Made by a program: the position numbers and the translations under genes
Assembly (NCBI GenBank): GCA_017303355.1
Contig: JAFLCU010000013.1
Coordinates: 1-64,000 of the forward strand
Length of the DNA stretch: 64,000 nucleotides
DNA from: Caulobacterales bacterium
GTDB lineage: Bacteria; Pseudomonadota; Alphaproteobacteria; Caulobacterales; Aquidulcibacteraceae
Direction: 5' to 3'
Notes under the pieces: model-generated
Databases searched by the model: none
Told to the model about the DNA's origin: nothing
What the model saw: only the letters and a program-made list of their open reading frames with translations
Shown here: positions 17,265 to 27,084 of the stretch, piece after piece
Layout of the letters: every line of letters begins with the position of its first letter
How positions within the stretch are numbered: position 1 is the first letter of the stretch

Positions 17265-18095
17265 TTAGATATCGAGGCCATAGCCGGCGTATTGCGCGGC
17301 GATGCCGGGATTTGCGGCTTCGGCCGCGCGCAGATCGGCCTCGCCCGCATCCTTTTGGCCAAGCGCGATGCGCGCGAGACCGCGGCCATAAAGATAGTGG
17401 CCGGTGTTCGGCTCGATGAAGAGCGCGGCTTCATAATCCGCCAGCGCTTCGGCGTACGCCCCGCGCTTCAAATGCACGAGGCCGCGGCTATCGAGTGCGG
17501 CGCCATAGCTTGGCGCGATACGGACCGCTTCGTTGCAATCGGCCAATGCACGGTCGAGATCGTCGTTATTGACGGCGCGAACCCAGCATCTGTTGTTGAG
17601 CAGGTCAACATTGCGAGGATCACGCGCCAGCATCTGATCGAGCTGCGCCAACTCGCGGCGCCAACCGTTGAGGCGCTCGCCCAAGGCGGCGGCGCGCCGC
17701 TCCAAGGCTGTCGGCATGTTCGGCTGCAACGCGAGCGCTGCGTCATAACTAGCCACCGCGCTATCATAGGCGCCGCGATCGTGGTGCACCAAACCGCGCT
17801 CGAGATGCGCGTCGGCGTTGCGCGGGTCCAGCCGAAGAGCGCGGCCGAAATCGGCGATGGCGCGCGCATATTCATTTTGCGCGGCGCGTTCGACGCCGCG
17901 ATTGATGTAGGCCTGCACGCGTTGCTCGTGCGGCGTCTCAGATGCGGCGATCAGCGCCGAGCAGTCGAGAATGCGCTGCTGGGGAAACGCGTTCGCTTCG
18001 CACGATGTCCAAAGCCGCTCCGCCACGACTTGCGGATCGGCGGGCGCGCACCCCATGAGGCCAAGCCCCAGGACGATGAACGCGCCCCAGCGCAT
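17265..18095 (-). CDS. TPR-repeat lipoprotein
   Basis: A 276-residue protein with a lipoprotein signal ([16 protein letters not shown], lipidation Cys16). It contains at least five tetratricopeptide repeats, with clear units around NEYARAIADFGRALRLDPRN, GAYDSAVASYDAALALQPN and GAYAEALADYEAALFIEPN. TPR lipoproteins act as periplasmic adaptors, and no partner is evident. The ATG shares one base with the smpB stop (TGATG), so translation is coupled to smpB. There is a 24-bp gap to the convergent glycosylase gene. Confidence 0.85.
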   Translation of the reverse strand: MRWGAFIVLGLGLMGCAPADPQVVAERLWTSCEANAFPQQRILDCSALIAASETPHEQRVQAYINRGVERAAQNEYARAIADFGRALRLDPRNADAHLERGLVHHDRGAYDSAVASYDAALALQPNMPTALERRAAALGERLNGWRRELAQLDQMLARDPRNVDLLNNRCWVRAVNNDDLDRALADCNEAVRIAPSYGAALDSRGLVHLKRGAYAEALADYEAALFIEPNTGHYLYGRGLARIALGQKDAGEADLRAAEAANPGIAAQYAGYGLDI

Positions 18096-18568
18096 CAGCC
18101 GCGATCCCGCAACAGGCGCGATTGCTGGCGCTTCCAGTCGCGATCCTTCTGCGCGTCGCGCTTGTCGTGCGCTTTCTTGCCTTTGGCCAAGGCGATCTCC
18201 AGCTTCGCCACGCCGCGCTCGTTGAAATAGAGCTTGAGCGGGGCGATGGTGCGGCCTTCACGCTCGACCGCGCCAACCAGTTTCTTCAATTCCCGCGCCT
18301 TCACCAAGAGCTTTCTTGGCCGGCGCGGCTCATGATTGAAGCGCGCGGCGGGCGCGTATTCGGGAATGTGCGCGTTTATCAGCCAAAGCTCGCCGCGCTC
18401 GGGGCTGGCGTAGCTTTCGGCGATATTGGCGCGCCCCGCGCGCAACGCCTTCACCTCGGTGCCGAGCAATTGGATGCCGGCCTCGAGCGTTTCCTCGATG
18501 GCGTAATCGTAGCGCGCGCGCCGGTTCTCGGCGACGAGCTTGCGATTGTCGGTGTCCTTCTTCGCCAT
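18095..18568 (-). CDS. smpB: SsrA-binding protein SmpB
   Basis: A 157-residue tmRNA-binding protein for rescue of stalled ribosomes. Family motifs are [32 protein letters not shown] and the C-terminal basic tail ([24 protein letters not shown]) that enters the empty mRNA channel. The length is standard. It follows dapA by 3 bp. The tmRNA gene itself is not in this window. Confidence 0.96.
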   Translation of the reverse strand: MAKKDTDNRKLVAENRRARYDYAIEETLEAGIQLLGTEVKALRAGRANIAESYASPERGELWLINAHIPEYAPAARFNHEPRRPRKLLVKARELKKLVGAVEREGRTIAPLKLYFNERGVAKLEIALAKGKKAHDKRDAQKDRDWKRQQSRLLRDRG

Positions 18569-18571
18569 CGG

Positions 18572-19444
18572 TTAGATCAATCCTGCATGCGTCATCGCCG
18601 CGCGCACCTGCGCCTTAGCGGAATCGCTCAGCGTCAAGATAGGCAGCCGCACCTCGTCCGTGCAGAGGCCAAGCAAGGAGCAGGCGTATTTCGCCGGCGC
18701 CGGCGATGGTTCGACGAACAACGCCTTGTGCAATGGCGCGAGCGTGTCGTCAGTCGCGCGCGCGGCCTCGAACGCGCCCTGCGCGCTCACGTGCTGAATT
18801 TGTGCGCACAACTTTGGCGCGACGTTCGCGGTGACGGAAATGCAGCCCTTGCCGCCATGCGCGTTGAAGCCAACCGCACTTGGATCGTCGCCCGAGAGCA
18901 TGATGAATTCCGTACCGCACAACGCGCGGTGGCGCGCCAGGCGCGTCATGTCGCCGGTCGCGTCCTTGACGCCGACGACATTGGCGAGCGCGGCCAAGCG
19001 GCCCATTGTCTCGACGCTGATGTCAACAATTGTGCGCGACGGCACGTTGTAAACAATGATCGGAATATCGACGGCGTCGTTGATCGCCTTGATGTGGGCG
19101 ACGATTCCATCCTGGCTGGGGCGATTGTAGTACGGCGCGACCACCAGCACCGCGTCGGCGCCGGCGCGGTGCGCGGCTTCGGCCAGCGCCACGGAATGGG
19201 CGGTGTTGTTGGAGCCCGCGCCCGCAATGATGGGAACACGCCCTGCCGCGGCCTCGACGCACAATTCGACCACGCGCAGGTGCTCTGCATGGCTCAGCGT
19301 GACCGCCTCGCCCGTCGTTCCGCACGGCACAAGCCCATGGGAACCTTCATTAATTTGTCGTTCGACAAGGGTCTGGAAGGCCTGTTCATCTACGATTCCG
19401 TTTCGGAATGGCGTAATCAGGGCTGGTATTGATCCGTGGATCAT
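18572..19444 (-). CDS. dapA: 4-hydroxy-tetrahydrodipicolinate synthase
   Basis: A 290-residue lyase of the lysine and diaminopimelate pathway that joins pyruvate and aspartate semialdehyde. The Schiff-base lysine is in [10 protein letters not shown], the catalytic tyrosine in [11 protein letters not shown], and the substrate loop is [11 protein letters not shown]. The ATG at 19444 gives the family length. The frame is open upstream to 19672, but the added 76 residues lie in the divergent promoter region and in slt. The dapF gene of the same pathway is at 45.2 kb. Confidence 0.95.
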   Translation of the reverse strand: MIHGSIPALITPFRNGIVDEQAFQTLVERQINEGSHGLVPCGTTGEAVTLSHAEHLRVVELCVEAAAGRVPIIAGAGSNNTAHSVALAEAAHRAGADAVLVVAPYYNRPSQDGIVAHIKAINDAVDIPIIVYNVPSRTIVDISVETMGRLAALANVVGVKDATGDMTRLARHRALCGTEFIMLSGDDPSAVGFNAHGGKGCISVTANVAPKLCAQIQHVSAQGAFEAARATDDTLAPLHKALFVEPSPAPAKYACSLLGLCTDEVRLPILTLSDSAKAQVRAAMTHAGLI

Positions 19445-19527
19445 CAAGGAACGCTCGGCGCGGTGTGGCATTGGCGCGATTCCTGCCACAGTGTCGGGCG
19501 AGGTTAAATAGCTGCGCGCCGCCCGGA

Positions 19528-19549
19528 GAAACAGGCGACGGGCTGTTTC
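19528..19549. promoter_or_regulatory. Inverted repeat upstream of slt
   Basis: GAAACAG-N8-CTGTTTC lies between the divergent dapA and slt starts, 23 bp before the slt ATG. The 7-bp perfect arms could be an operator or an mRNA hairpin close to the GGAGGGG ribosome binding site. No regulator can be assigned. Confidence 0.35.
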
Positions 19550-19571
19550 GCATTGGTGCGGAGGGGAACTC

Positions 19572-21626
19572 ATGAACGCGGCACGGCTAGCCCGCATTGT
19601 TCTGGTGGCGACCGCTTCGAGCGCGTTTCTGGTGGCGTCAAGCGCCGGCCAGGCCGGTCCCAGCCCCGCCACGGCGGAGGCTGTCGCCTATACGCCGCCG
19701 CCAGCGCTGCCGTCCGCGGCCGAGCGCATGCGTTTGCGCGACGGCCTGACCGCCGCTGGACAGGGCGATTGGGTGGGGCTGGCGCAGCTGCGCGATTCCG
19801 CCAGCGACCCGCTGGTGCGCCGCATGCTGCAATGGCGCTGGGCCTCGGCCAGCGAAGCGCCCGCCTCGTTCGACGATCTCTCCCGCGCGCTGGCCGATCT
19901 TCAGGGCTGGCCTGGCCGCACGACCATGCGCACGCGCGCCGAGCAAGCGATTTTGAGTTCGCGGCTCTCCGCCTCGGAGCGCATCGCGTTTTTGCGCCAA
20001 GACGGGGGGCCGATCACCGGCGACGGCCGCGTGGCGCTGGCGATCGCGCTGCGCGATGCGGGCCAGCGTTCGGAAGCCAACGAGATCGCGCGCGCCGCCT
20101 GGCGCGAAGATCAATTGACGACAGAGGCGGAAGACCGCGCCTTGGCGGAATTCAATTCGGCGTTCACCGCCGAGGATCACGCCGCGCGCGTTGATGGTCT
20201 GCTGTGGCGCGGCTCGCGTACGGCGGCGCAACGCCTGATGTCGCGCATCCCCAGCGCCGATCGCGCCGTCGCCAATGCGCGCATCGGCTTGCAAACGCGC
20301 CAGCGGCGCGGGCTGCAGGCGGTCGTGGACGCCGTGCCGGCTTCGCGCCAGAGCGATCCGGGCTTCCTCTATGATCGCGCGCAATATCGCCGCCGCACCG
20401 GCAATCCCGAGGAAGCGCTGCCGCTGATGGTGGAGATCGATCCGCGCGAAGCGCCGCTCGCGGCGCGTGCGGACATTTTCCGCGAACGGCGCCTCTACGT
20501 GCCGCGCGCCATGCGCGCCGGCAATTATCGCCAAGCCTATCAGCTCGTCTCCAATCACGGCCTCACTTCAGGCGAATCGTTCGCCGACGCCGAATGGCTG
20601 GCGGGCTGGCTTTCGCTGCGCTTCCTTGGCCAAGAGCAACGCGCGCTCGATCATTTCTCGCATTTGAGCGAAAATGTATCGTCGCCCGTCTCGCTGTCGC
20701 GCGCGCTCTACTGGCGCGCCGAAGCGGCCCGCGCACTTGGCCAGACGGCGCAAGCGGAAGAATGGCTGAACGCCGCCGCGCGCTTCAATTTCACCTATTA
20801 CGGCCAACTCGCGGCCACGCGCGGCAATCGCACGGCGATGCTCTCGCTGCCGGAGACGGCGCGGGTGACCGAAGCGGCGCGCAATCGCTTCGACAATCGC
20901 GAACTGACGCGGGCGCTGCGTCTGATGGCGGAAGTCGGCGCGCAACGCGATTTCGAATCGATCGCCTTCTATCTGGACGATACGCTCGACGATCCGATGG
21001 AGCTTGAGCTCCTGTCGCAGATGGCGCGCGAACAATCCTATTATCGCACCGCGCTGCGCTCCGCGAAGGCCGGCCTCTTCCGCAATGTCGTCGCCACCAG
21101 CGCCGCCTATCCGACGATGGAGCTGCCGGCGACGGTGCGCTCCAGCGGCCGCATCGAACCGGCTTTGGTGCATGCGATCATCCGCCAGGAAAGCGAGTTT
21201 GATCCGGGCGCCATTTCCTCGGCCAACGCGCGCGGCCTGATGCAGCTCATCCCCTCGACGGCGCAGATGCAGGCGCGGCGCGAAGGTATGACCTATCAGC
21301 GCGCAGCACTCACCACCGATCCGGAATACAATGTGACGCTCGGTTCCGCCCACCTCGCCGACCTCGTCGACGATTTCAACGGCTCGTACGTGCTCGCGAT
21401 CGCGTCCTACAACGCAGGCTCGCACAATACGCGCACTTGGATCGCGGATTGGGGCGACCCGCGTACGTCGTCGGTGGACGTGATCGATTGGATCGAGCTG
21501 ATCCCGTTCTCGGAGACGCGCAATTACGTGCAGCGCGTGACGGAGAATTTGCAGGTCTATCGCCATCGCCTCGCTGGCGCGCCAACGCCGATCGAGCTGG
21601 AGCGCGACCTGCATCGCGGCCGCTAG
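19572..21626 (+). CDS. slt: Soluble lytic murein transglycosylase
   Basis: A 684-residue periplasmic enzyme. It has an N-terminal signal peptide (cleavage likely near SSAGQAG, residues 22-28), a long superhelical region of paired helices, and a C-terminal SLT domain at about 525-650. The catalytic glutamate is near residue 540 in [11 protein letters not shown], and the goose-type lysozyme motifs [12 protein letters not shown] and [11 protein letters not shown] follow. It cleaves the MurNAc-GlcNAc bond with formation of 1,6-anhydro ends. A strong ribosome binding site (GGAGGGG) precedes the ATG. The stop overlaps the convergent dehydratase gene by 4 bp. Confidence 0.93.
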   Translation: MNAARLARIVLVATASSAFLVASSAGQAGPSPATAEAVAYTPPPALPSAAERMRLRDGLTAAGQGDWVGLAQLRDSASDPLVRRMLQWRWASASEAPASFDDLSRALADLQGWPGRTTMRTRAEQAILSSRLSASERIAFLRQDGGPITGDGRVALAIALRDAGQRSEANEIARAAWREDQLTTEAEDRALAEFNSAFTAEDHAARVDGLLWRGSRTAAQRLMSRIPSADRAVANARIGLQTRQRRGLQAVVDAVPASRQSDPGFLYDRAQYRRRTGNPEEALPLMVEIDPREAPLAARADIFRERRLYVPRAMRAGNYRQAYQLVSNHGLTSGESFADAEWLAGWLSLRFLGQEQRALDHFSHLSENVSSPVSLSRALYWRAEAARALGQTAQAEEWLNAAARFNFTYYGQLAATRGNRTAMLSLPETARVTEAARNRFDNRELTRALRLMAEVGAQRDFESIAFYLDDTLDDPMELELLSQMAREQSYYRTALRSAKAGLFRNVVATSAAYPTMELPATVRSSGRIEPALVHAIIRQESEFDPGAISSANARGLMQLIPSTAQMQARREGMTYQRAALTTDPEYNVTLGSAHLADLVDDFNGSYVLAIASYNAGSHNTRTWIADWGDPRTSSVDVIDWIELIPFSETRNYVQRVTENLQVYRHRLAGAPTPIELERDLHRGR

Positions 21627-22573
21627 ACGTTCAGCGCGCCTATAAAGGTCTCCGCGTCGACATTGCCGCCGCTGGCGATGATGGCGACGGTTTTACCCTG
21701 CACGTCGACGCCGCCTTCCAAGAGCGCCGCGAGCGAGGCCGCGCCCGAGGGTTCCAGCACGAGCTTTAAGCGGAAGAACGCAAGTTTCATCGCGCGGCGC
21801 ACCGCGTCATCGGTGACGGCGACGACGCGCTCGAAACGCTTGCGCGCGATGGCGTAGGTGATCTCGCCCATCTGTTCGGTGAGCAGGCCGTCGCAGATCG
21901 AGCGAATGCCGGGCGCGTTGCGTTGGATCACGCCTGCGGCAAGCGTGCGCTCGATATCGTTATGCTCCGCGGGTTCAACCGCGATGATGCGCGCGTTTGG
22001 CAGCGCAAGCGCCACGCCGGTCGATAAGCCGCCGCCCGAGGCCGGCACGAACACGATGTCGGGCGCGATCTCCTCGGCGATCTCAAGCCCCGCCGTACCC
22101 TGGCCGGCGATGACGAACGGATCGTCGAACGGTTTGATCAAGCTTGCGCCTTTCTCGCCCGAAAGCTTGGCGCCGATCTCTTCGCGGCTTTCGCGCACGC
22201 GATCATAAGTGACGACCTCCGCACCCAAGGCGCGCGTTGTATCGAGCTTAATCTTGGGCGCGTCGGCGGGCATGACGATGGTCGCGGCGACGCCGAAATG
22301 CTTTGCGGCGGTTGCGACCGCGATGGCGTGATTGCCGGAGGAAAACGCCAGGACGCCGCGCGCGCGCACCTCGGGGGAGAGCGCCGCCAACGCGTTCGCT
22401 GCGCCGCGCATCTTGAAGGCGCCGCCGCGCTGCAGGCACTCCGCCTTCACAAAGACACGCGCGCCGGCCGCTTCATCAAGCCAATCATTGCGCACCAGCG
22501 GCGTGCGCACGGCGATGCCCTTGATGCGTTCGGCGGCGACTTTCACGTCGGCGATGGTGGGGACGTACATCAC
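21623..22573 (-). CDS. PLP-dependent serine/threonine dehydratase family protein
   Basis: A 316-residue fold-type II PLP enzyme. The PLP lysine is Lys54 in RGGAFKMRGA, the substrate loop is SSGNHAIAVA, and the phosphate-binding loop is SGGGLSTG. There is no C-terminal ACT domain, so it is not a feedback-regulated biosynthetic IlvA. Length and motifs match catabolic threonine dehydratase, serine racemase and threo-3-hydroxyaspartate ammonia-lyase enzymes, which cannot be told apart by eye. The ATG overlaps the hrpB stop by 4 nt, so it is co-translated with that helicase without obvious functional link. Confidence 0.87.
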   Translation of the reverse strand: MMYVPTIADVKVAAERIKGIAVRTPLVRNDWLDEAAGARVFVKAECLQRGGAFKMRGAANALAALSPEVRARGVLAFSSGNHAIAVATAAKHFGVAATIVMPADAPKIKLDTTRALGAEVVTYDRVRESREEIGAKLSGEKGASLIKPFDDPFVIAGQGTAGLEIAEEIAPDIVFVPASGGGLSTGVALALPNARIIAVEPAEHNDIERTLAAGVIQRNAPGIRSICDGLLTEQMGEITYAIARKRFERVVAVTDDAVRRAMKLAFFRLKLVLEPSGAASLAALLEGGVDVQGKTVAIIASGGNVDAETFIGALNV

Positions 22574-25002
22574 GATCCTCTCGGTTTTGCCCGGCGCGTG
22601 GGCGGGGCCGTCAACGGGTCTTCAGGCCAGGGATGCTTCGGGTAGCGGCCGCGCATCTCGCTGCGAACAGCGGCGTAGGAGCCGCGCCAGAAGCCAGGCA
22701 AATCCTTCGTCGTTTGTACCGGTCGGTGCGCAGGCGACAACAAGCGCAGGCTCAGAGGCACGCGCCCACTGGCGACACTTGGATGCTTGTCCTGACCGAA
22801 CAATTCCTGCAGCCGCACATCGAGCGCGGGGCCGCCCTCGGCGGTGTAGTCGATGCGCAGCGACGACCCGGCTGGCGTTTCAAACCGCGCAGGCGCTTCC
22901 GCATCGAGCTTGCGGCGCTGCTCGTAAGCCAGCGAATTGAGCAAAGCTTCGGCGACGTTCACGTCGCGCAGCTTGCCGACATTGCTCAGCGCGGGCGCCA
23001 GCCAATCATCGACGCTGGCGCGTAAAGATTCCTCGCTCCAACCCGGCCATTCGCCGCCGAGACCGCGCAAAAAACGCACGCGCGCCTGCACCTGCACGGC
23101 CGCGTCATCCCAATCGAGCAGATCGAGTCCATCATCGCGCACGGCGCCCAGCAGCGCTTGGGTGCGTTCGTCGCCGCTCATGCGCTCTAGAGGCGCTTCC
23201 GAGAGCGTTACGCGGCCCAAAGCACGGACGCGACGGCCGCGTATGGCGCCGCTGGCGGCATCGACGCTGGCGCTGGTGCGGGTTTCGATCTGGTCACCGA
23301 ACATCGCTTCGATTTCGCGGAGATCGATGGGCGCGGCGAGCAGGATTTGCGCGCGGCCCGCGGCGCCGGAGATATCGGCAACGACGATGAATGGCTCGCG
23401 CGCCAGCGCGGATGCGGGATCGAGCGCAGCGGCGCGGCCATTGACCATGCCGTAGGATTCGCCACGCGCCTTGGCGACGCGATCAGGATACCCCAGCGCC
23501 AGCACGGCGCCGGCGCGTTCGTCGTCAACATCGTTCAAAACGCCGCCGGCGGCGCGGGCGATACGATCGGCCAAGCCGCGCGCGGCGTCGGCGCGCTGGC
23601 CGCGCTCAGCGGCGAAACGATGCAGACGCTCGCGCAGATCGACGCTGCGTCCGCCCAGGCCTTGCTCGGTCAGCAGCATCGCAATGCGGGCGGCCAAACG
23701 TACTTCGCCATTGCGTGCGGCGGCGACCACCATGTGCGCCAGACGCGGCGGCAACGGCAAACGCGCGATGGCCGCGCCGTGCTCGGTGAGGCGTCCGCTT
23801 TCATCCAGGCCGCCGATACGCTTCAGCAACGCGATGGCTTCGTTCCATGCGGGCTTCGGAGGCGGATCGAGCCACGCCAGATGCGCGGGATCGGCGACGC
23901 CCCAGGCGGCGAGATCGAGCGCAAGGCCAGCCAGATCGGCGTCAAGCATTTCGGGGCGATCGAACTCGGGCAGCGCGCGGGTTTCGCCCTCACTCCACAA
24001 GCGCCAACACACGCCAGGCTCCAGGCGGCCGGCGCGGCCGGCGCGCTGCGTGATCGCGGCTTGGCTGGCGCGCACGGTTTCCAGGCGCGAGAGACCAAGC
24101 GCCGGCTCAAAGCGCGGCCGTCGCGCGAGGCCGCTGTCGATGACGATACGTACGCCATCAATGGTCAAGCTGGTTTCCGCGATCGAGGTGGCGAGCACGA
24201 TCTTACGCCGGCCCGGCGGCGCGGGCGAAATCGCGGCGTCCTGATCAGCGGGGCTCATCGCGCCGTAAAGCGGGCGTACATCTACGTTCGGATTGCTGAT
24301 GCTGGCGCGCAGCGCTTCAGCGGTGCGTTCGATCTCGCGCACGCCGGGCAGAAACGCGAGCATACTGCCGGTTTCGCTATTGAGCGCGGCGCGCGCGGCG
24401 GCGGCGACCTCGTCTTCCAGGCGCGCACGTGGGTCGCGCGGCCGATAGATGTGCGCGACCGGAAACATGCGCCCTTCGCTGACGATCACGGGCGCGTCGC
24501 CCAGCAGCGTGGCGATACGCGCGGCGTCGAGCGTCGCCGACATCACGACGATCTTAAGATCGGGCCGAAGCCCCTGCTGTGCATCGCGCGCCAGCGCGAG
24601 CCCAAGATCGCCTTCAAGACTGCGTTCATGAAATTCGTCGAACAGCACCGCCGCGACGCCACGCAATTCGGGATCGTCCAGCACCATGCGGCTGAACACG
24701 CCCTCGGTGACGACCTCGATGCGCGTCTTCGGGCCGATCTTGGAATCGAGGCGCACGCGATAGCCGATGGTCTCGCCCACACGCTCGCCGCGTTCGGCGG
24801 CCATGCGCGCCGCCGCCGCGCGCGCGGCGATGCGCCGGGGCGAAAGGAGAATGATTTTGCCATTCCGCGCCCAGGGCTCCTCCAGCAAAGCCGGCGGCGC
24901 GCGCGTGGTCTTGCCCGCGCCGGGCGGCGCGACCAGCACCGCTTCGCCGCGCTCGGCCAAGGCGGCGCGCAATTGGGGCAGAACATCCTCAACCGGGAGC
25001 AT
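22570..25002 (-). CDS. hrpB: ATP-dependent helicase HrpB
   Basis: An 810-residue DEAH-type RNA helicase. Walker A is APPGAGKTT near residue 25. The Walker B/DEAH box reads DEFH in AVLFDEFHERSLEGD, as expected for HrpB. Motif III is SATLD and motif VI is QRAGRAGR. The HrpB-specific C-terminal domain (WPGWSEESLRASVDDWLAPAL, then HPSVASGRVPLSLRLLSPAHRPVQTTKDLPGFW in part) is intact. The cellular role is unclear; homologues are implicated in mRNA processing. It is divergent from the lipoprotein gene by 96 bp. Confidence 0.95.
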   Translation of the reverse strand: MLPVEDVLPQLRAALAERGEAVLVAPPGAGKTTRAPPALLEEPWARNGKIILLSPRRIAARAAAARMAAERGERVGETIGYRVRLDSKIGPKTRIEVVTEGVFSRMVLDDPELRGVAAVLFDEFHERSLEGDLGLALARDAQQGLRPDLKIVVMSATLDAARIATLLGDAPVIVSEGRMFPVAHIYRPRDPRARLEDEVAAAARAALNSETGSMLAFLPGVREIERTAEALRASISNPNVDVRPLYGAMSPADQDAAISPAPPGRRKIVLATSIAETSLTIDGVRIVIDSGLARRPRFEPALGLSRLETVRASQAAITQRAGRAGRLEPGVCWRLWSEGETRALPEFDRPEMLDADLAGLALDLAAWGVADPAHLAWLDPPPKPAWNEAIALLKRIGGLDESGRLTEHGAAIARLPLPPRLAHMVVAAARNGEVRLAARIAMLLTEQGLGGRSVDLRERLHRFAAERGQRADAARGLADRIARAAGGVLNDVDDERAGAVLALGYPDRVAKARGESYGMVNGRAAALDPASALAREPFIVVADISGAAGRAQILLAAPIDLREIEAMFGDQIETRTSASVDAASGAIRGRRVRALGRVTLSEAPLERMSGDERTQALLGAVRDDGLDLLDWDDAAVQVQARVRFLRGLGGEWPGWSEESLRASVDDWLAPALSNVGKLRDVNVAEALLNSLAYEQRRKLDAEAPARFETPAGSSLRIDYTAEGGPALDVRLQELFGQDKHPSVASGRVPLSLRLLSPAHRPVQTTKDLPGFWRGSYAAVRSEMRGRYPKHPWPEDPLTAPPTRRAKPRGS

Positions 25003-25098
25003 GGCGGGGGCTTAACCTGTCGTTTGGTCCATGTCTCGCCGCATTGGCGTGGCTGATGCGGATCGGTATAGGCTGCCGCGTCAGGCAGGGAGCGGAAA

Positions 25099-25644
25099 AT
25101 GCGGGCGAGATTTCTGGGCAAACTGGTGATGGCTGTGGTGCTGAGCGTGGGCTTGGCCGCCTGCTCGACCGGACGCACCGCCGACACGCGCCGGGGCGTC
25201 ACCGACGCCGCCTACTCGCCGTTGCGCGACGTCAATTTGATCCGCCCCGAGATTCCGCTCATCCTGCGCAATCTGCAATATCCCTACGCGACCGCGACGC
25301 TGGCCGATTGCGCCGCCGTCACCCGCGAGATCGCGGCACTTGACGCCGTGCTCGGCCCGGAAAGCTATCAGCCTGGCCCCAACCGCAACATCTGGGACCG
25401 CAGCGGCGATTTCGTTGAAGAACAAGCGATCGAGGCCGCGCAAGATACGGCGCAGGATTTGATCCCGTTCCGCTCCTGGGTGCGCCGCATCTCAGGCGCG
25501 AGCAGTGCTGAGCGCGCCGCGTTGCGCGCGGTGGCGAATGGCCAGCAACGGCGTACGTTCCTGCGCGGCTACGGCGCATCGCTCGGCTGCCCCAGCATCA
25601 TTCCGCCGCCCCCGCCTGCGCAACCGCCGCGCAACCGCAATTAA
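25099..25644 (+). CDS. Putative lipoprotein of unknown function
   Basis: A 181-residue protein with a lipoprotein signal (hydrophobic residues 8-20, lipobox LAAC, Cys22). The mature part has two further cysteines that could form a disulfide ([10 protein letters not shown] and the C-terminal SLGC) and a Pro/Arg-rich tail. I do not recognise the family. [15 protein letters not shown] segment and [15 protein letters not shown] suggest a conserved alphaproteobacterial envelope protein. It overlaps the convergent tgt stop by 4 bp. Confidence 0.75.
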   Translation: MRARFLGKLVMAVVLSVGLAACSTGRTADTRRGVTDAAYSPLRDVNLIRPEIPLILRNLQYPYATATLADCAAVTREIAALDAVLGPESYQPGPNRNIWDRSGDFVEEQAIEAAQDTAQDLIPFRSWVRRISGASSAERAALRAVANGQQRRTFLRGYGASLGCPSIIPPPPPAQPPRNRN

Positions 25645-26750
25645 GCGCGCTGGCGCGCGCGGAATTCATCGCGGAAATCTTGCAGCTTACCTGCCGCGAT
25701 CGCCGTGCGCAGACGCTGCATCAGCGCTTGGTAGTAAGCGATATTGTGCCACGAGAGCAGCGTTTGGCCGAGCAATTCGCCGGCCTTGAAGAGATGGTGC
25801 AGGTACGCCTTCGAATAATCGCGGCTCGCGGGGCAATCGATACTCTCATCGAGCGGGCTTAGGTCTTCGGCGAAGCGCGCGTTGGTGATGTTGATCGGCC
25901 CGCTCTCTAGCCACGCTTGGCCATGCCGGCCCGCACGTGTGGGCAGCACGCAATCGAACATGTCGATTCCACGCGCGACGCTTTCGACGATGTCGATCGG
26001 CTTGCCGACACCCATCAGATAGCGCGGGCGATCCTGGGGCAGAAACGGCGTCGTCACCTCAAGCGTCGCCAGCATCGCTTCGTGGCCCTCGCCGACGGCA
26101 AGGCCGCCGATGGCGTAACCGTCGAAGCCCTCGGCGACCAAGGCTTCTGCCGAGATGCGGCGCAATTCGGGATCGACGCCGCCTTGGACAATGGCGAACA
26201 GATTCTGCGCCGGACGCGCGCCGAACGCGCGTTTGCCGCGGCCGGCCCAATCGAGCGAAAGCCGCATCGCCTTCTCGACCGTCTCTCGCGGCGCGGGCAG
26301 CGCGGGGCATTCGTCGAGTTGCATGATGATGTCGGCGCCGATCTGGTCGGCTTGCAATTCCATCGCGCGCTCGGGCGTCAGGCGATGCTCGCCGCCATCG
26401 ATGTGACTGCGGAAGGTCACGCCATCGGCGTCGAGTTTGCGTAACTGTGAAAGCGACATGACCTGATAGCCGCCGCTATCGGTGAGGATGGGTTTGTCCC
26501 AGCGCATGAAGCGATGCAGGCCGCCGAGCTTCTGCATGCGCTCGCCGCCGGGGCGCAGCATCAGGTGATAGGTGTTGCCTAGGATGATGTCGGCGCCAGT
26601 CGAAGCGACTTGGTCGACGGTCAGCGCCTTCACGGTGCCGGCCGTGCCGACCGGCATGAACGCAGGCGTGCGAATCTCGCCGCGCGGCGTTTTCAGAACA
26701 CCGGTGCGCGCCGCGCCGTCGCGGGCGTGAATTTCAAAGGGGAACTGCAT
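25641..26750 (-). CDS. tgt: tRNA-guanine transglycosylase, zinc site degenerate
   Basis: A 369-residue enzyme that exchanges guanine-34 for preQ1 in tRNAs with GUN anticodons. The catalytic aspartates are present in [11 protein letters not shown] and [15 protein letters not shown]. The usual C-terminal zinc motif CxCxxC reads [11 protein letters not shown] before AYLHHL. Only the middle cysteine is kept; the first aligns with Ile and the third with Ser, while the His in LLSWHN is kept. The fold is otherwise complete. With queA nearby it forms the queuosine tRNA modification pair, separated by one unknown gene. Confidence 0.94.
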   Translation of the reverse strand: MQFPFEIHARDGAARTGVLKTPRGEIRTPAFMPVGTAGTVKALTVDQVASTGADIILGNTYHLMLRPGGERMQKLGGLHRFMRWDKPILTDSGGYQVMSLSQLRKLDADGVTFRSHIDGGEHRLTPERAMELQADQIGADIIMQLDECPALPAPRETVEKAMRLSLDWAGRGKRAFGARPAQNLFAIVQGGVDPELRRISAEALVAEGFDGYAIGGLAVGEGHEAMLATLEVTTPFLPQDRPRYLMGVGKPIDIVESVARGIDMFDCVLPTRAGRHGQAWLESGPINITNARFAEDLSPLDESIDCPASRDYSKAYLHHLFKAGELLGQTLLSWHNIAYYQALMQRLRTAIAAGKLQDFRDEFRARQRA

Positions 26751-26754
26751 CGCT

Positions 26755-27084
26755 TTATGCTGTGGTACGAGTGACCTTAATTATCTGGTACTCGTGACTA
26801 CCTCCCTCACTGTCAAAAGTTACAATCTCCCCGCTCCGCATAAATCTCTTTCTGAAATTCGATTTCATAAACCGCTCGGGCGGATCGCACCAATCTCCGT
26901 AATCGATGTCTCCATCCTCTAGGAGCACAAATGGATATCGCTCGGTCGTCTTGCTCCAGCTTTCCACGCCGTAGAACTCACCTTTGGCAAGCAACCCTTC
27001 CTCGCTGAGTATGCCGTCTAGACGCATCACCAGCCCTTCTTGGACTAGACTCTTCAGCGCTATTCGAGCCGCATATTTTGTCAT
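26755..27084 (-). CDS. Hypothetical protein inserted between queA and tgt
   Basis: A 109-residue soluble protein that I do not recognise. It is rich in charged and aromatic residues ([39 protein letters not shown] in two parts), with no signal peptide or membrane segment. Base composition is visibly more AT-rich than its neighbours. Codons such as TTA and AGA-type ones are unusual for this genome, which suggests transfer. The start overlaps the queA stop by 4 nt (ATGA) and the stop is 4 bp before the tgt ATG, so it is translated inside the queuosine operon. Confidence 0.72.
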   Translation of the reverse strand: MTKYAARIALKSLVQEGLVMRLDGILSEEGLLAKGEFYGVESWSKTTERYPFVLLEDGDIDYGDWCDPPERFMKSNFRKRFMRSGEIVTFDSEGGSHEYQIIKVTRTTA

